From an uncultured Granulosicoccus sp. (GTDB lineage Bacteria; Pseudomonadota; Gammaproteobacteria; Granulosicoccales; Granulosicoccaceae): a stretch of 64,000 nucleotides of DNA. The stretch covers positions 124,001-188,000 of the forward strand of contig CANMQI010000010.1 of the NCBI GenBank assembly GCA_947499955.1, given 5' to 3'. Positions within the stretch are counted from its first letter, which is position 1. Each line of letters opens with the position of its first letter. Below are positions 57,311 to 63,849 of this stretch, one piece after another. A model generated the notes under the pieces. It saw nothing but the letters and a program-made list of their open reading frames with translations. It did not search any database and had not been told where the DNA came from. Position numbers and translations under genes: made by a program.

Positions 57311-57912
57311 ATGGGTTTGACTACAAGACGTTTCGGTCGAGGACGTTCCCGCTGTACACAAACCCTGACAAACGAGCAGAGAAGGTCGAGGAGCTTATGG
57401 AATTCATCAAGTTACTGCCCGATGACAAGCTGTTTCGGGTCACTCTCAGAAAAGGACAAGAGACTAGGCTTGACGTCGCGAATCGGTTGTATCAGGTCTG
57501 TATCGGATCGGTCGTTGACCAACATTCGCAGTTCGACGACCCGCAAGTCGTAGCCGGTCGCTCCAAGTTTCATCTGCTACTGCCTCGCAAGAAAATCTGG
57601 GCAGCGCAGACTGAAGACGAGGAGCTGGCAGAACAGGCCGACTTCGAGATTGATCTGTGCGATGCGATTGCCAGCAGTGCGCAGTTCGACTGGGACTGGA
57701 CTGATTCGCAGGAAGAGATTCAACACGCTCAGGACAATCTGTATCGAGCGTACAACAGCGCAATCAGATCGAAGACCCTGAAGACGACTCCGTTCAGCTG
57801 GTACGTGAACCTGTTCATCGACCACTGGGCGACTCAAGGTGTCACGTTCGAGTTGCCGCCCAGCGAGCGAGATCGAGCGCTGGCTGACGAATGGGAGAGG
57901 AGAGCTGCATGA
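57295..57912 (+). CDS. Phage protein of unknown function
   Basis: 205 residues, overlapping the small gene before it by 16 bases. Mixed charge with SKFHLLLPRKKIWAAQ and a C-terminal ITHWAT-like segment (WYVNLFIDHWATQGVTFELPPSERDRALADEWERRAA). No family recognised. Confidence 0.65.
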   Translation: MCGGVDGFDYKTFRSRTFPLYTNPDKRAEKVEELMEFIKLLPDDKLFRVTLRKGQETRLDVANRLYQVCIGSVVDQHSQFDDPQVVAGRSKFHLLLPRKKIWAAQTEDEELAEQADFEIDLCDAIASSAQFDWDWTDSQEEIQHAQDNLYRAYNSAIRSKTLKTTPFSWYVNLFIDHWATQGVTFELPPSERDRALADEWERRAA

Positions 57913-58019
57913 ACACTGGACGACGAAGCGGAAACGGATGCCGCATCAATTGGATTTTACTAGGAGCAATAGCGGTCTCGCTGCTGATGTGGTGGGGCGT
58001 AATTTCTGTGATCTGTTAA
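57909..58019 (+). CDS. 36-residue single-helix membrane protein
   Basis: ATG at 57909 overlaps the preceding stop (ATGA). A basic N-terminus (MNTGRRSGNGCR) is followed by one membrane helix (INWILLGAIAVSLLMWWGVI). Missed by length cut-offs; may be a phage membrane effector. Confidence 0.55.
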   Translation: MNTGRRSGNGCRINWILLGAIAVSLLMWWGVISVIC

Positions 58020-58035
58020 TACAAGCGAGGTGAAA

Positions 58036-58521
58036 ATGAAGACAACGACTCTGAAAGATGTTGCTGCTGCGAAGACACCTATGGAGCGAGCGTTGGCTTG
58101 TTCTCGACTGGTGTTAAAACGAACAGGTGAATTCGCGAACGGAGAGGTCGCGCCAGATCGGCAGAAGGCTGACCCGCATCATCAGGAAGAGATCGGCACG
58201 ATATTCGGCGAGTGGGAAGTCATTGGGCCTACCTACTATCGCTATGCCAAGACAACGGGTGGCAAGATCAACAGGTATCCGACGACGCCGGTTCGATGCA
58301 CTTGCCCACTGCAGACAAAGCGAGACGTCGGGCTGGTCTTTCTCCGCTCCGGTCACTCGCGCAGTTGTCACGGCAGGAGCGCCACCATGCGAGCTGCGAA
58401 CAAGTCGACCTGGGAGCAGCGGGTGGTGATCAAGAGAAAGAGGGACGAGTCTGCAGCCAGGCACGAAGACACTGCAGCCGAAACGCTGAACCAGATCGTC
58501 ACTGCCGGAGCGATAGCATGA
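58036..58521 (+). CDS. Phage protein of unknown function with cysteine/histidine cluster
   Basis: 161 residues from the ATG at 58036, following GAGG; a GTG two codons earlier is an alternative. The N-terminal helix is followed by GTIFGEWEVIGPTYYRYAKT and RCTCPLQTKRDVGLVFLRSG, HSRSCHGR, which may bind zinc. Residues GEWEVIGP with variable cysteines recall phage HNH-type DNA-binding proteins, but no catalytic HNH is seen. Confidence 0.6.
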   Translation: MKTTTLKDVAAAKTPMERALACSRLVLKRTGEFANGEVAPDRQKADPHHQEEIGTIFGEWEVIGPTYYRYAKTTGGKINRYPTTPVRCTCPLQTKRDVGLVFLRSGHSRSCHGRSATMRAANKSTWEQRVVIKRKRDESAARHEDTAAETLNQIVTAGAIA

Positions 58522-58835
58522 GCAGGAAGCTGTCTATCGCCATGGATTTCGACGACACCTACACTGCCATGCCCGAGATATGGGACGCCTTCATCGAGGC
58601 GTGCAAGAGCGCAGGCCACAAGGTCACGATTGTGACAGCGCGGTCTGAGGTGCTGTCAATGCCTTCGTACAATCACGACATCAGGACGGTCTGCGACAGA
58701 CACGGCATCAGTGTTGTCTACACCGAAGGCGAGCAGAAGGCCGAACGATTCAAGGCTGACATCTGGATAGACGACTTCCCTGGCAACATTCCGAAGCGCA
58801 GCGTAATCGAGTATCTCGCAGGGACGTTCGATTAG
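58518..58835 (+). CDS. HAD-like phosphatase domain protein
   Basis: 105 residues. AMDFDDTYTAMPEIWDAFIE holds the HAD nucleophile motif DxD, VTIVTARSE the second motif and DIWIDDFPGN the acidic metal motif. The lysine motif is plausibly KAERFK. Small HAD proteins in phages act as nucleotide or polynucleotide phosphatases; the substrate is unknown. Start overlaps the previous stop. Confidence 0.75.
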   Translation: MSRKLSIAMDFDDTYTAMPEIWDAFIEACKSAGHKVTIVTARSEVLSMPSYNHDIRTVCDRHGISVVYTEGEQKAERFKADIWIDDFPGNIPKRSVIEYLAGTFD

Positions 58836-58844
58836 GTCGCATCA

Positions 58845-59516
58845 GTGAAGCGAAGCACGTTAAAACGAAAGACCCCGCTCAAGTCCGGCAAGCCGCTCAG
58901 TCGAGGAAAGCCACTCGCTCGATTGAGTGGTCGTCAGGTGACGTGCCCCGAGTGCGGGAACAAGTTCGTTCGAGTTCGAGTCGGTCAACCGACCTGCGAA
59001 AACATCGAGTGCCAGATGTCGTACCTCAAGGGACTTGAGATCAAGAAGCGGACGGCACCGTATCGCGAGAAGCCGAAGCGGAACACGAAGGAACGCAGAG
59101 AGCTGAACGAGAACGATAAGAAGTTCGTTGCGAAGCAGGCGAAGGCGTTCTTTCATCGCTGGGTCAAGTGGAGGGATAGAGGTTTGCCCTGCTGCGCCTG
59201 TGGCGAGAGCATGAGCCATCTGCCCGAGCATATGCGGCAGGCTTCGCACTATCGACCATCGAAGAACAACAGCGCAATCCGCTACCACCCTGACAACGTG
59301 CATCTGGGGTGTAGCTACTGCAACGAGCATCTGGCAGGCAACGAGAGCAACTACCGGATTCGGTTGGTGCAAAAGATCGGACTGGAAAGAGTCGAGTGGC
59401 TGGAAAGTCAGAGACAGGTAAAGAAGTGGAGTATCGAGGAACTGCGAGAAATCCGAGACAAGTACAAGGCACTCCTGATCGAGAACGGGGTGCCTCTGCC
59501 GAGAAATTACAACTGA
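58845..59516 (+). CDS. ninG: NinG (Rap) recombination protein
   Basis: 223 residues from a GTG at 58845. A basic lysine-rich N-terminus, zinc cluster CPECGNKF...CENIEC, and the NinG core FHRWVKWRDRGLPCCACGES with QASHYRPSKNNSAIRYHPDNVHLGCSYCNEHLAGN (HNH-like). Lambda Rap/NinG is a structure-specific endonuclease that cuts branched recombination intermediates. It fits with the exonuclease/RecT pair elsewhere in the phage. Confidence 0.92.
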   Translation: MKRSTLKRKTPLKSGKPLSRGKPLARLSGRQVTCPECGNKFVRVRVGQPTCENIECQMSYLKGLEIKKRTAPYREKPKRNTKERRELNENDKKFVAKQAKAFFHRWVKWRDRGLPCCACGESMSHLPEHMRQASHYRPSKNNSAIRYHPDNVHLGCSYCNEHLAGNESNYRIRLVQKIGLERVEWLESQRQVKKWSIEELREIRDKYKALLIENGVPLPRNYN

Positions 59517-59722
59517 CCTGCAACAAGAATACGTACCCGAGCAAAGAGGAGGCTGTGCGCGATGCCGAGTGGATGCGAGCGAATGCCCGTTGGCATAGCT
59601 CAACGCTCAAGGGAGGGCGCCTGCGTCCGTATCAGTGCGATCAGTGCGGCGAGTGGCACCTGACGAGCGCGAGCAAGAGCAAGGACAAGAAATTCAAGCG
59701 ATCACTGCGGAGAAAGCGTTGA
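59513..59722 (+). CDS. Zinc-finger phage protein, CTG start
   Basis: 69 residues. The frame has no ATG/GTG/TTG in the 100 bases before its conserved part; the only start-like codon is CTG at 59513, overlapping the ninG stop as CTGA, the same geometry as the ATGA overlaps of its neighbours. TCNKNTYPSKEEAVRDAEWM then RPYQCDQCGEWHLTS is a single zinc finger of a type common in phages, with a very basic tail (KDKKFKRSLRRKR). Confidence 0.6.
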   Translation: MTCNKNTYPSKEEAVRDAEWMRANARWHSSTLKGGRLRPYQCDQCGEWHLTSASKSKDKKFKRSLRRKR

Positions 59723-60213
59723 TGACTCGATTGCCGGTTAACGTCGACTGGGCAAGATACGTCGCGTTCATCGCACACGACCACGGAGCCAGGGCGCTTG
59801 CTGCGCGTGCTGGTATGTCTCGTGTCGCCATCGAGCACTACTTGTGCGGCTGGGTATCGGACGTGTTTTTCAACAACGGGGTGGCCCTGCTGCGCGAAGC
59901 GTCGAACCTGACGCCCATGCAGCGCTGGGAGACTCTGGGCACTGAGAGCTTGCCGGACCTGCCGGATGGTCCGGTCAACTGGAAGCACGTCGCCAGCGAG
60001 GTCCGCTCAACGTTCGAGCGCAAAGAGGTTCGCAAGATACTCACGCGGGACGAGTATCGCTGCTACAGGTTGGCAGCGAATAGCCGCGAAGGAGGCAGTC
60101 GACAAGTCATGTGGACGACAGGCGCGACAGTATTCGGGATAGCTATGGACAGACTCTCTCAGGAGCAGTACAGGGAGCTGCTGCAAGGACAGGCAGGGAT
60201 CATTGCCGCTTGA
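59722..60213 (+). CDS. Phage protein with helix-turn-helix-like segment
   Basis: 163 residues; its ATG shares one base with the preceding stop (TGATG). ARALAARAGMSRVAIEHYLCG looks like a helix-turn-helix. The rest, including LTRDEYRCYRLAANSREGG, is not recognised. Located in the nin-like region, it could be a late-gene regulator. Confidence 0.6.
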   Translation: MTRLPVNVDWARYVAFIAHDHGARALAARAGMSRVAIEHYLCGWVSDVFFNNGVALLREASNLTPMQRWETLGTESLPDLPDGPVNWKHVASEVRSTFERKEVRKILTRDEYRCYRLAANSREGGSRQVMWTTGATVFGIAMDRLSQEQYRELLQGQAGIIAA

Positions 60214-60238
60214 TTTGTGTCAATTTTCGGAGTCAGAA

Positions 60239-60460
60239 TTGTTTGGTATCTATCTGGTAGGTGTTGCTTTGACGTTGATCGCTTGGCTGCTGGTGCTGCG
60301 ATCTGAACGCGACACGTTCAAGGAGTTCTCGTCGATCACGATGGCGTACATCGTCGTGGGCGTGTCGTTGACGTGGTTCGTGCTGCCGCTGGCGTTGTTC
60401 GTCAAGCTGATGGTGAAGGACAGCAAGGGCGCTCAGGGAGACGACAGTGAGAAAGTATAG
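60239..60460 (+). CDS. Two-helix membrane protein, TTG start
   Basis: 73 residues from a TTG at 60239, six bases after GGAG; a TTG at 60203 in the same frame has no such signal. Membrane helices about 2-20 and 34-56, with a charged loop between. It could be a holin-like or accessory membrane protein, but lysis genes are not nearby. Confidence 0.55.
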   Translation: MFGIYLVGVALTLIAWLLVLRSERDTFKEFSSITMAYIVVGVSLTWFVLPLALFVKLMVKDSKGAQGDDSEKV

Positions 60461-60692
60461 CTCCATGCCTGAACGTGTCGACTGGGGAGAGCTGATTGAC
60501 CTGATACGCCTTCGAGCCAAGTACCGAAGAGGTGAGGGCGGTCTGCCGAAGGATTCAGGCGTATCGAGCTACGCGCTTTCGTCTGCTCGTCATCGTGGTA
60601 TCACGTCATACAGGACAGCGGTACGAATCTGGAACACTGCTCTCCGATGGCTGTCGGATGAGGATATAGATTCGTGTGTCATCAAGCAATGA
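60447..60692 (+). CDS. Last gene of the rightward operon, unknown function
   Basis: 81 residues from a GTG at 60447, after GGGAG. Basic, helical, with LIDLIRLRAKYRRGEGGLPKDSGVSSYALSSARHRG. It overlaps the membrane protein gene by 14 bases. No transcriptional or lytic family is recognised. Confidence 0.6.
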   Translation: MRKYSSMPERVDWGELIDLIRLRAKYRRGEGGLPKDSGVSSYALSSARHRGITSYRTAVRIWNTALRWLSDEDIDSCVIKQ

Positions 60693-60913
60693 TACGGCTG
60701 CATATTGGTTTCCAATTGTGGTATAGTTGGTTTACAGGGTTACGGGAAGGCAGTCTTTCTGAGTGATGTCGCAGGATTTAACCCTCTCCTGCAGATCGAG
60801 CATCAGAGCGACTATAGTCAGTACCGCTAACGCTGTTTAGTGTTGCCTTTTCTCCAATACGGTTGGTAGTCGTAGGCTCAGCGTGATTCTTGGTTGGCGC
60901 GCTTGAGCCATCC

Positions 60914-60945
60914 GGGGTCGACAAGGAAGCGACCCCTTCTTTTTT
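60914..60945 (+). terminator. Strong Rho-independent terminator ending the rightward operon
   Basis: GGGGTCG (60914-60920) pairs with CGACCCC (60930-60936), followed by TTCTTTTTT. It lies between the rightward operon and the oppositely directed gene set. The 60693-60913 gap before it shows no gene. Confidence 0.88.
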
Positions 60946-60955
60946 GGCAGTTTCC

Positions 60956-61258
60956 TCATGCTGCTGCCAGCTCTCGACGGATGTTCTCGCTGATGATCTT
61001 TTCCATCGTGACCGTGAATGTCTCGTAGTCCATCCCGCCGAATACTTCGTCGTGCATAGCTTCGAGCGCCTTGATGTCGTTGTTGATCTTGTCGGCGAAC
61101 GCATCAGCGTTGCTGACTCCTGACTCGATAGCGATGGCGTTCTTGTTGATTCGACTTCTGAGCTTCAGCACTTCCTCTGCCTTCTCGGTCCCATAGTGGT
61201 AGTTGGCGAGATTGTCGCTGTGAATCATGGCATTGATGAATTCTTTGGTATTTCTCAT
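60956..61258 (-). CDS. Last gene of the promoter-driven small-gene set, unknown function
   Basis: 100 residues beginning MRNTKEFINAMIHSDNLANY, mostly helical (KLRSRINKNAIAIESG, DKINNDIKALEAMHDEVF). No family recognised. Good AGGAG start signal. Confidence 0.65.
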   Translation of the reverse strand: MRNTKEFINAMIHSDNLANYHYGTEKAEEVLKLRSRINKNAIAIESGVSNADAFADKINNDIKALEAMHDEVFGGMDYETFTVTMEKIISENIRRELAAA

Positions 61259-61270
61259 TGTCTGTATCTC

Positions 61271-61504
61271 CTAGTAGTTGAGTTCTTCGATCTTGTCCTT
61301 GTACTCGTTGACCCACTGCTGAACGGTGAGGTCTGAGAGCTTGGACACGCAATAGACTGATGCGCTGTAAACCGAGTCGATTGGCCCTGGCTCTTCGCTG
61401 TAGAACCACGCATAGCCGTTTTCTCTGTCGACGTGGACCTTTACCCCTGGGTGTCCTGTTTCGGCCTCTATCGCCTCGCTGATGCGCTTATTCGTGACTC
61501 TCAT
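61271..61504 (-). CDS. Small phage protein, unknown function
   Basis: 77 residues beginning MRVTNKRISEAIEAETGHPGV, with an alpha-beta feel (VKVHVDRENGYAWFYSEEPG). Its start shares a base with the preceding stop (TGATG). Related short proteins of the form NK.I..AI......V.......GY.YF are frequent in phages. Confidence 0.65.
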   Translation of the reverse strand: MRVTNKRISEAIEAETGHPGVKVHVDRENGYAWFYSEEPGPIDSVYSASVYCVSKLSDLTVQQWVNEYKDKIEELNY

Positions 61505-61833
61505 CAGACAACCATCGCTCGGAGTGCGTCGATTCGCTTGTTGACCATGCTGATGATCTCCTTGGCGAAAATCTCGTAGGCTTCGACAGGCTCAAGGAAG
61601 TCTTCGAAACCTGGGATAGATGTCGAAGCGATCTCTTCCCCGTTCTCGATCAAGCTGATGTCAGAGTTGCCGGTCATGAAGCAGCTGGCGACTCGACCAA
61701 CAATCTCGCCTTTGCTGTTGAGGAAGGTGATGACTTCGTTGTCGATGTCTTCGGCGACAGTGAACGTCATGCCCAATACAGTGATGACTTCGGTCTCGAT
61801 GCCTGGAGCTGCGATGTTGAGGTGCTTTTTCAT
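61504..61833 (-). CDS. Small phage protein, paralogue of the next gene upstream
   Basis: 109 residues. LGMTFTVAEDIDNEVITFLN, GRVASCFMTGNSDISLIENG and GFEDFLEPVEAYEIFAKEII match the 61923-62225 product throughout, so the two arose by duplication. Function unknown. Preceded by promoter, hairpin leader and CCAACCAAGGAG start element. Confidence 0.7.
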   Translation of the reverse strand: MKKHLNIAAPGIETEVITVLGMTFTVAEDIDNEVITFLNSKGEIVGRVASCFMTGNSDISLIENGEEIASTSIPGFEDFLEPVEAYEIFAKEIISMVNKRIDALRAMVV

Positions 61834-61860
61834 AGTGTCGTTTCTCCTTGGTTGGTTGTA

Positions 61861-61926
61861 GAGTGAAGCTCTGTCTGTCTCTTCACTCTATATAGATATT
61901 ATATACAAACTAAAATCAAGTGTCAA
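61861..61926 (-). promoter_or_regulatory. Cassette promoter A with 5' hairpin
   Basis: Minus strand TTGACA (61921-61926), 17 bases, TATAAT (61898-61903). A perfect eight-pair hairpin, 61861-61868 with 61881-61888, starts about three bases into the predicted mRNA. The -35 box contains the TGA stop of the gene upstream. Confidence 0.88.
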
Positions 61927-62225
61927 GCGGTGAGGGCAGTGTTCTCTGCTTCCTCGTTGATCATCTTGATCAGCGCTTTGGCGAAAATCTCGTCTGCTTC
62001 AGAAGGCTCAAGGAAGTCCTCGAAAGCTGGGATTGTCGTGGTGTTGATCACGATACCGTAGTCGATGAGAGATACTTTCGAGTCTCCGGTGAAGTAGTCC
62101 CACTTGACGGTGCCGACTAAAGTCCCGTTGCTGTTGGTGAATCGGATGACTTCCTTCTCGATGTTCTCGATGACGTTGAAAGTGAAGCCCAGGGTGCTGA
62201 TGGTTCTGTGATAAGTGTTTTTCAT
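61923..62225 (-). CDS. Small phage protein, paralogue of the next gene downstream
   Basis: 100 residues: LGFTFNVIENIEKEVIRFTN, GTVKWDYFTGDSKVSLIDYG, AFEDFLEPSEADEIFAKALI. The FEDFLEP-EA-EIFAK core is shared with the 61504-61833 product. Ends in NTALTA with the stop inside the next promoter's -35 box. Confidence 0.7.
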   Translation of the reverse strand: MKNTYHRTISTLGFTFNVIENIEKEVIRFTNSNGTLVGTVKWDYFTGDSKVSLIDYGIVINTTTIPAFEDFLEPSEADEIFAKALIKMINEEAENTALTA

Positions 62226-62256
62226 GATGTCGATCTCCTTGGTTGGTTTCAGTGAT

Positions 62257-62314
62257 AGGTAGCTCTCTCTCTACCTTCTATAGATGTTATATACAAACTA
62301 CGCTCAGTTGTCAA
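62257..62314 (-). promoter_or_regulatory. Cassette promoter B with 5' hairpin
   Basis: Minus strand TTGACA (62309-62314), 17 bases, TATAAC (62286-62291). AGGTAG/CTACCT hairpin (62257-62262 with 62271-62276) in the leader. The TGA stop of the upstream gene (62311-62313) lies inside the -35 box. Confidence 0.85.
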
Positions 62315-62736
62315 GCGGCTAGAGCTGTTTTCCCTGCGATTTCGGCTGGAATTTCAGCTCGACTCTTAACGGCTCGGTCGATGAATACCATTGGGCCTCT
62401 GTCGTCAATAGAGACGCCTTCTGGCGCGTCGAACCAGTTTCGAGCCATGTCTTCGATGTAGCGCTTCATCTTGATCGCTCCGCGCTTGTTCTCGATGCGT
62501 ACTGACCAGCTATTGACGTCGTATGGCTTGTGTCCTTCTCGGGCTACATCTGCGATCTTGCAGACTTCGATGTTGATGCTGTTGGCGTATACCCAGGCAT
62601 CGAACACGATGCGGCGGTAGTTCGGCAGGTCGAAGTAGAACTCGTATCGTCGGGTGCCGTAGTCGTACCATGTGGATCGGATGTGAGCTGCGCTCTCAAC
62701 GTTGGCGACGAGGGTTTCGAATAAGGTCTTGCTCAT
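62311..62736 (-). CDS. Phage protein of unknown function in the small-gene set
   Basis: 141 residues, the largest of the set. RSTWYDYGTRRYEFYFDLPNY, VFDAWVYANSINIEVCKIADV and SVRIENKRGAIKMKRYIEDM suggest an alpha-beta fold. No family recognised. Ends KTALAA just as the paralogue ends NTALTA. Confidence 0.65.
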   Translation of the reverse strand: MSKTLFETLVANVESAAHIRSTWYDYGTRRYEFYFDLPNYRRIVFDAWVYANSINIEVCKIADVAREGHKPYDVNSWSVRIENKRGAIKMKRYIEDMARNWFDAPEGVSIDDRGPMVFIDRAVKSRAEIPAEIAGKTALAA

Positions 62737-62783
62737 GTAGTGGTCTCCTGTGTTGGTTGGGTCTCTCTTTACTTTCTATAGAT

Positions 62784-62812
62784 ATTATATACAAACTACA
62801 CTCATTTGTCAA
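62784..62812 (-). promoter_or_regulatory. Cassette promoter C
   Basis: Minus strand TTGACA (62807-62812), 17 bases, TATAAT (62784-62789). No clear hairpin in its leader, which is shorter and uses ACAGGAG rather than AAGGAG as start signal. Confidence 0.85.
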
Positions 62813-62821
62813 GGGTTTGGC

Positions 62822-63067
62822 TTAGCTAATTGCTTCCTCCTTGGATCGCTCTTCGAGAATGCTTTCGATCTCTCGCTTGTTCTCGTAGTGTCGCTTGAGT
62901 GACTCGCAGTAGTCTGCGATGTTGTCGGTGTCCATCAGGTCGCCGAATGCAAGCTCCTTGTCGATCAGCTTCCGGTAGAGCTTGATGCCATCTTCTGATG
63001 CTTTCAGTCCTCGACGGAGGCGGGTGGTGGTCGCGTTTGCGAAGAAGATGCGTTTTTTGTTGGTCAT
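62822..63067 (-). CDS. Small basic phage protein, unknown function
   Basis: 81 residues, basic N-terminus (TNKKRIFFANATTTRLRRGLK) and helical C-terminus (CESLKRHYENKREIESILEERSKEE). Shares promoter D with the gene upstream, 36 bases away. Confidence 0.65.
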   Translation of the reverse strand: MTNKKRIFFANATTTRLRRGLKASEDGIKLYRKLIDKELAFGDLMDTDNIADYCESLKRHYENKREIESILEERSKEEAIS

Positions 63068-63103
63068 GTCGGTCTCCTTGATTGGTTCGGTGCTTGTCGC
63101 TGG

Positions 63104-63322
63104 TTACTCTTCGATGTAGAAGTTCGAGCCGTTCAGCGAGTCCTCATACTTGGTGCCTGGCATCCCAGTCAGGCCGACGCAGTAGTCGCCGTAGCTGTAC
63201 TTGATCAGATAGTCGTCGCCGGTCTTGATGACCTTGTAGCCTCCGCCGTCGCAATATACGGTCTTGCCTGCGTCAACTGCGCTCTTGATTTCTGCTGCTG
63301 TATTCAGTTTCGTGATAGTCAT
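63104..63322 (-). CDS. Small phage protein of a widespread hypothetical family
   Basis: 72 residues. LNTAAEIKSAVDAGKTVYCDGGGYKVIKTGDDYLIKYSYGD is a pattern that I recognise from many phage and plasmid hypothetical proteins (TKLNTAAEIK.AVDAGKTV.....Y.VI). Function unknown. Confidence 0.7.
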   Translation of the reverse strand: MTITKLNTAAEIKSAVDAGKTVYCDGGGYKVIKTGDDYLIKYSYGDYCVGLTGMPGTKYEDSLNGSNFYIEE

Positions 63323-63344
63323 ATCGTCTCCTTGGTTGGGGTTG

Positions 63345-63408
63345 GAAGGTAGATGTCTGTCTCTCTACCTTCTATAGTAATTATATACAATCAATAGGTA
63401 TTAGTCAA
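63345..63408 (-). promoter_or_regulatory. Cassette promoter D with 5' hairpin
   Basis: Minus strand TTGACT (63403-63408), 17 bases, TATAAT (63380-63385). Nine-pair perfect hairpin (63345-63353 with 63364-63372) near the mRNA 5' end. The upstream gene's TGA stop (63405-63407) lies inside the -35 box. Confidence 0.88.
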
Positions 63409-63710
63409 GCGGCTTCTTTGATTTTTTCTGATCCGTGTCGCTCTCGAATGTCGTTCATTGAGAACTTGCCTCTGCTGCCTCTGGATTTGCACTCTGAGTG
63501 GCGGTAGTACCACTTTTTCTTCTTGGGTGCCCATCGGTAGCCTGCGCCGTTCTTACCGAGAGCGTCCTTGTGAGGCTTCGTGTCGCCGGATACCCAGACC
63601 CACATGCCGCAGACTTCGATCTCGATGCCTTCGAGGTGGACGACGGCGTTGTTCAGCTCCTCGTCGTAGTTGCTGGTTACTTCGGTGATGATGGTTTTCC
63701 AGTTGCTCAT
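63405..63710 (-). CDS. Small phage protein with WxWxxGDT...GYRWAPKKKxWYYR motif
   Basis: 101 residues. EIEVCGMWVWVSGDTKPHKD and GYRWAPKKKKWYYRHSECKS belong to a conserved family on phages and plasmids, sometimes mislabelled as DnaJ-like; its role is not known. Basic C-terminal half suggests nucleic-acid contact. First of the set from the right edge. Confidence 0.7.
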   Translation of the reverse strand: MSNWKTIITEVTSNYDEELNNAVVHLEGIEIEVCGMWVWVSGDTKPHKDALGKNGAGYRWAPKKKKWYYRHSECKSRGSRGKFSMNDIRERHGSEKIKEAA

Positions 63711-63741
63711 GTATCGCTTCTCCTTGGTTGGGTTGGTAGTT

Positions 63742-63800
63742 GAGTGATCTCTATCTTCACTCTATGTAGTTATTATATACAAACAATAGATATTTGTCAA
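63742..63800 (-). promoter_or_regulatory. Cassette promoter E with 5' hairpin
   Basis: Minus strand TTGACA (63795-63800), 17 bases, TATAAT (63772-63777). GAGTGA/TCACTC hairpin (63742-63747 with 63757-63762) in the leader of the 63405-63710 gene. Confidence 0.85.
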
Positions 63801-63819
63801 GGGTTTTGGCGAAGTTTTT

Positions 63820-63849
63820 TTGAACATTTCTCGGCAGAGCTTGTACAAT
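63820..63849 (+). promoter_or_regulatory. Possible rightward promoter at the window edge
   Basis: TTGAAC (63820-63825), 18 bases, TACAAT (63844-63849), divergent from promoter E. It may serve genes beyond 64 kb. No gene is seen between 63850 and 64000. Confidence 0.4.

Noticed and set aside
60778..61104. Minus-strand frame across the 60.9 kb terminator
   Set aside because: It overlaps the terminator and the better supported 60956-61258 gene, and is Ser/Arg/Thr-rich shadow sequence.
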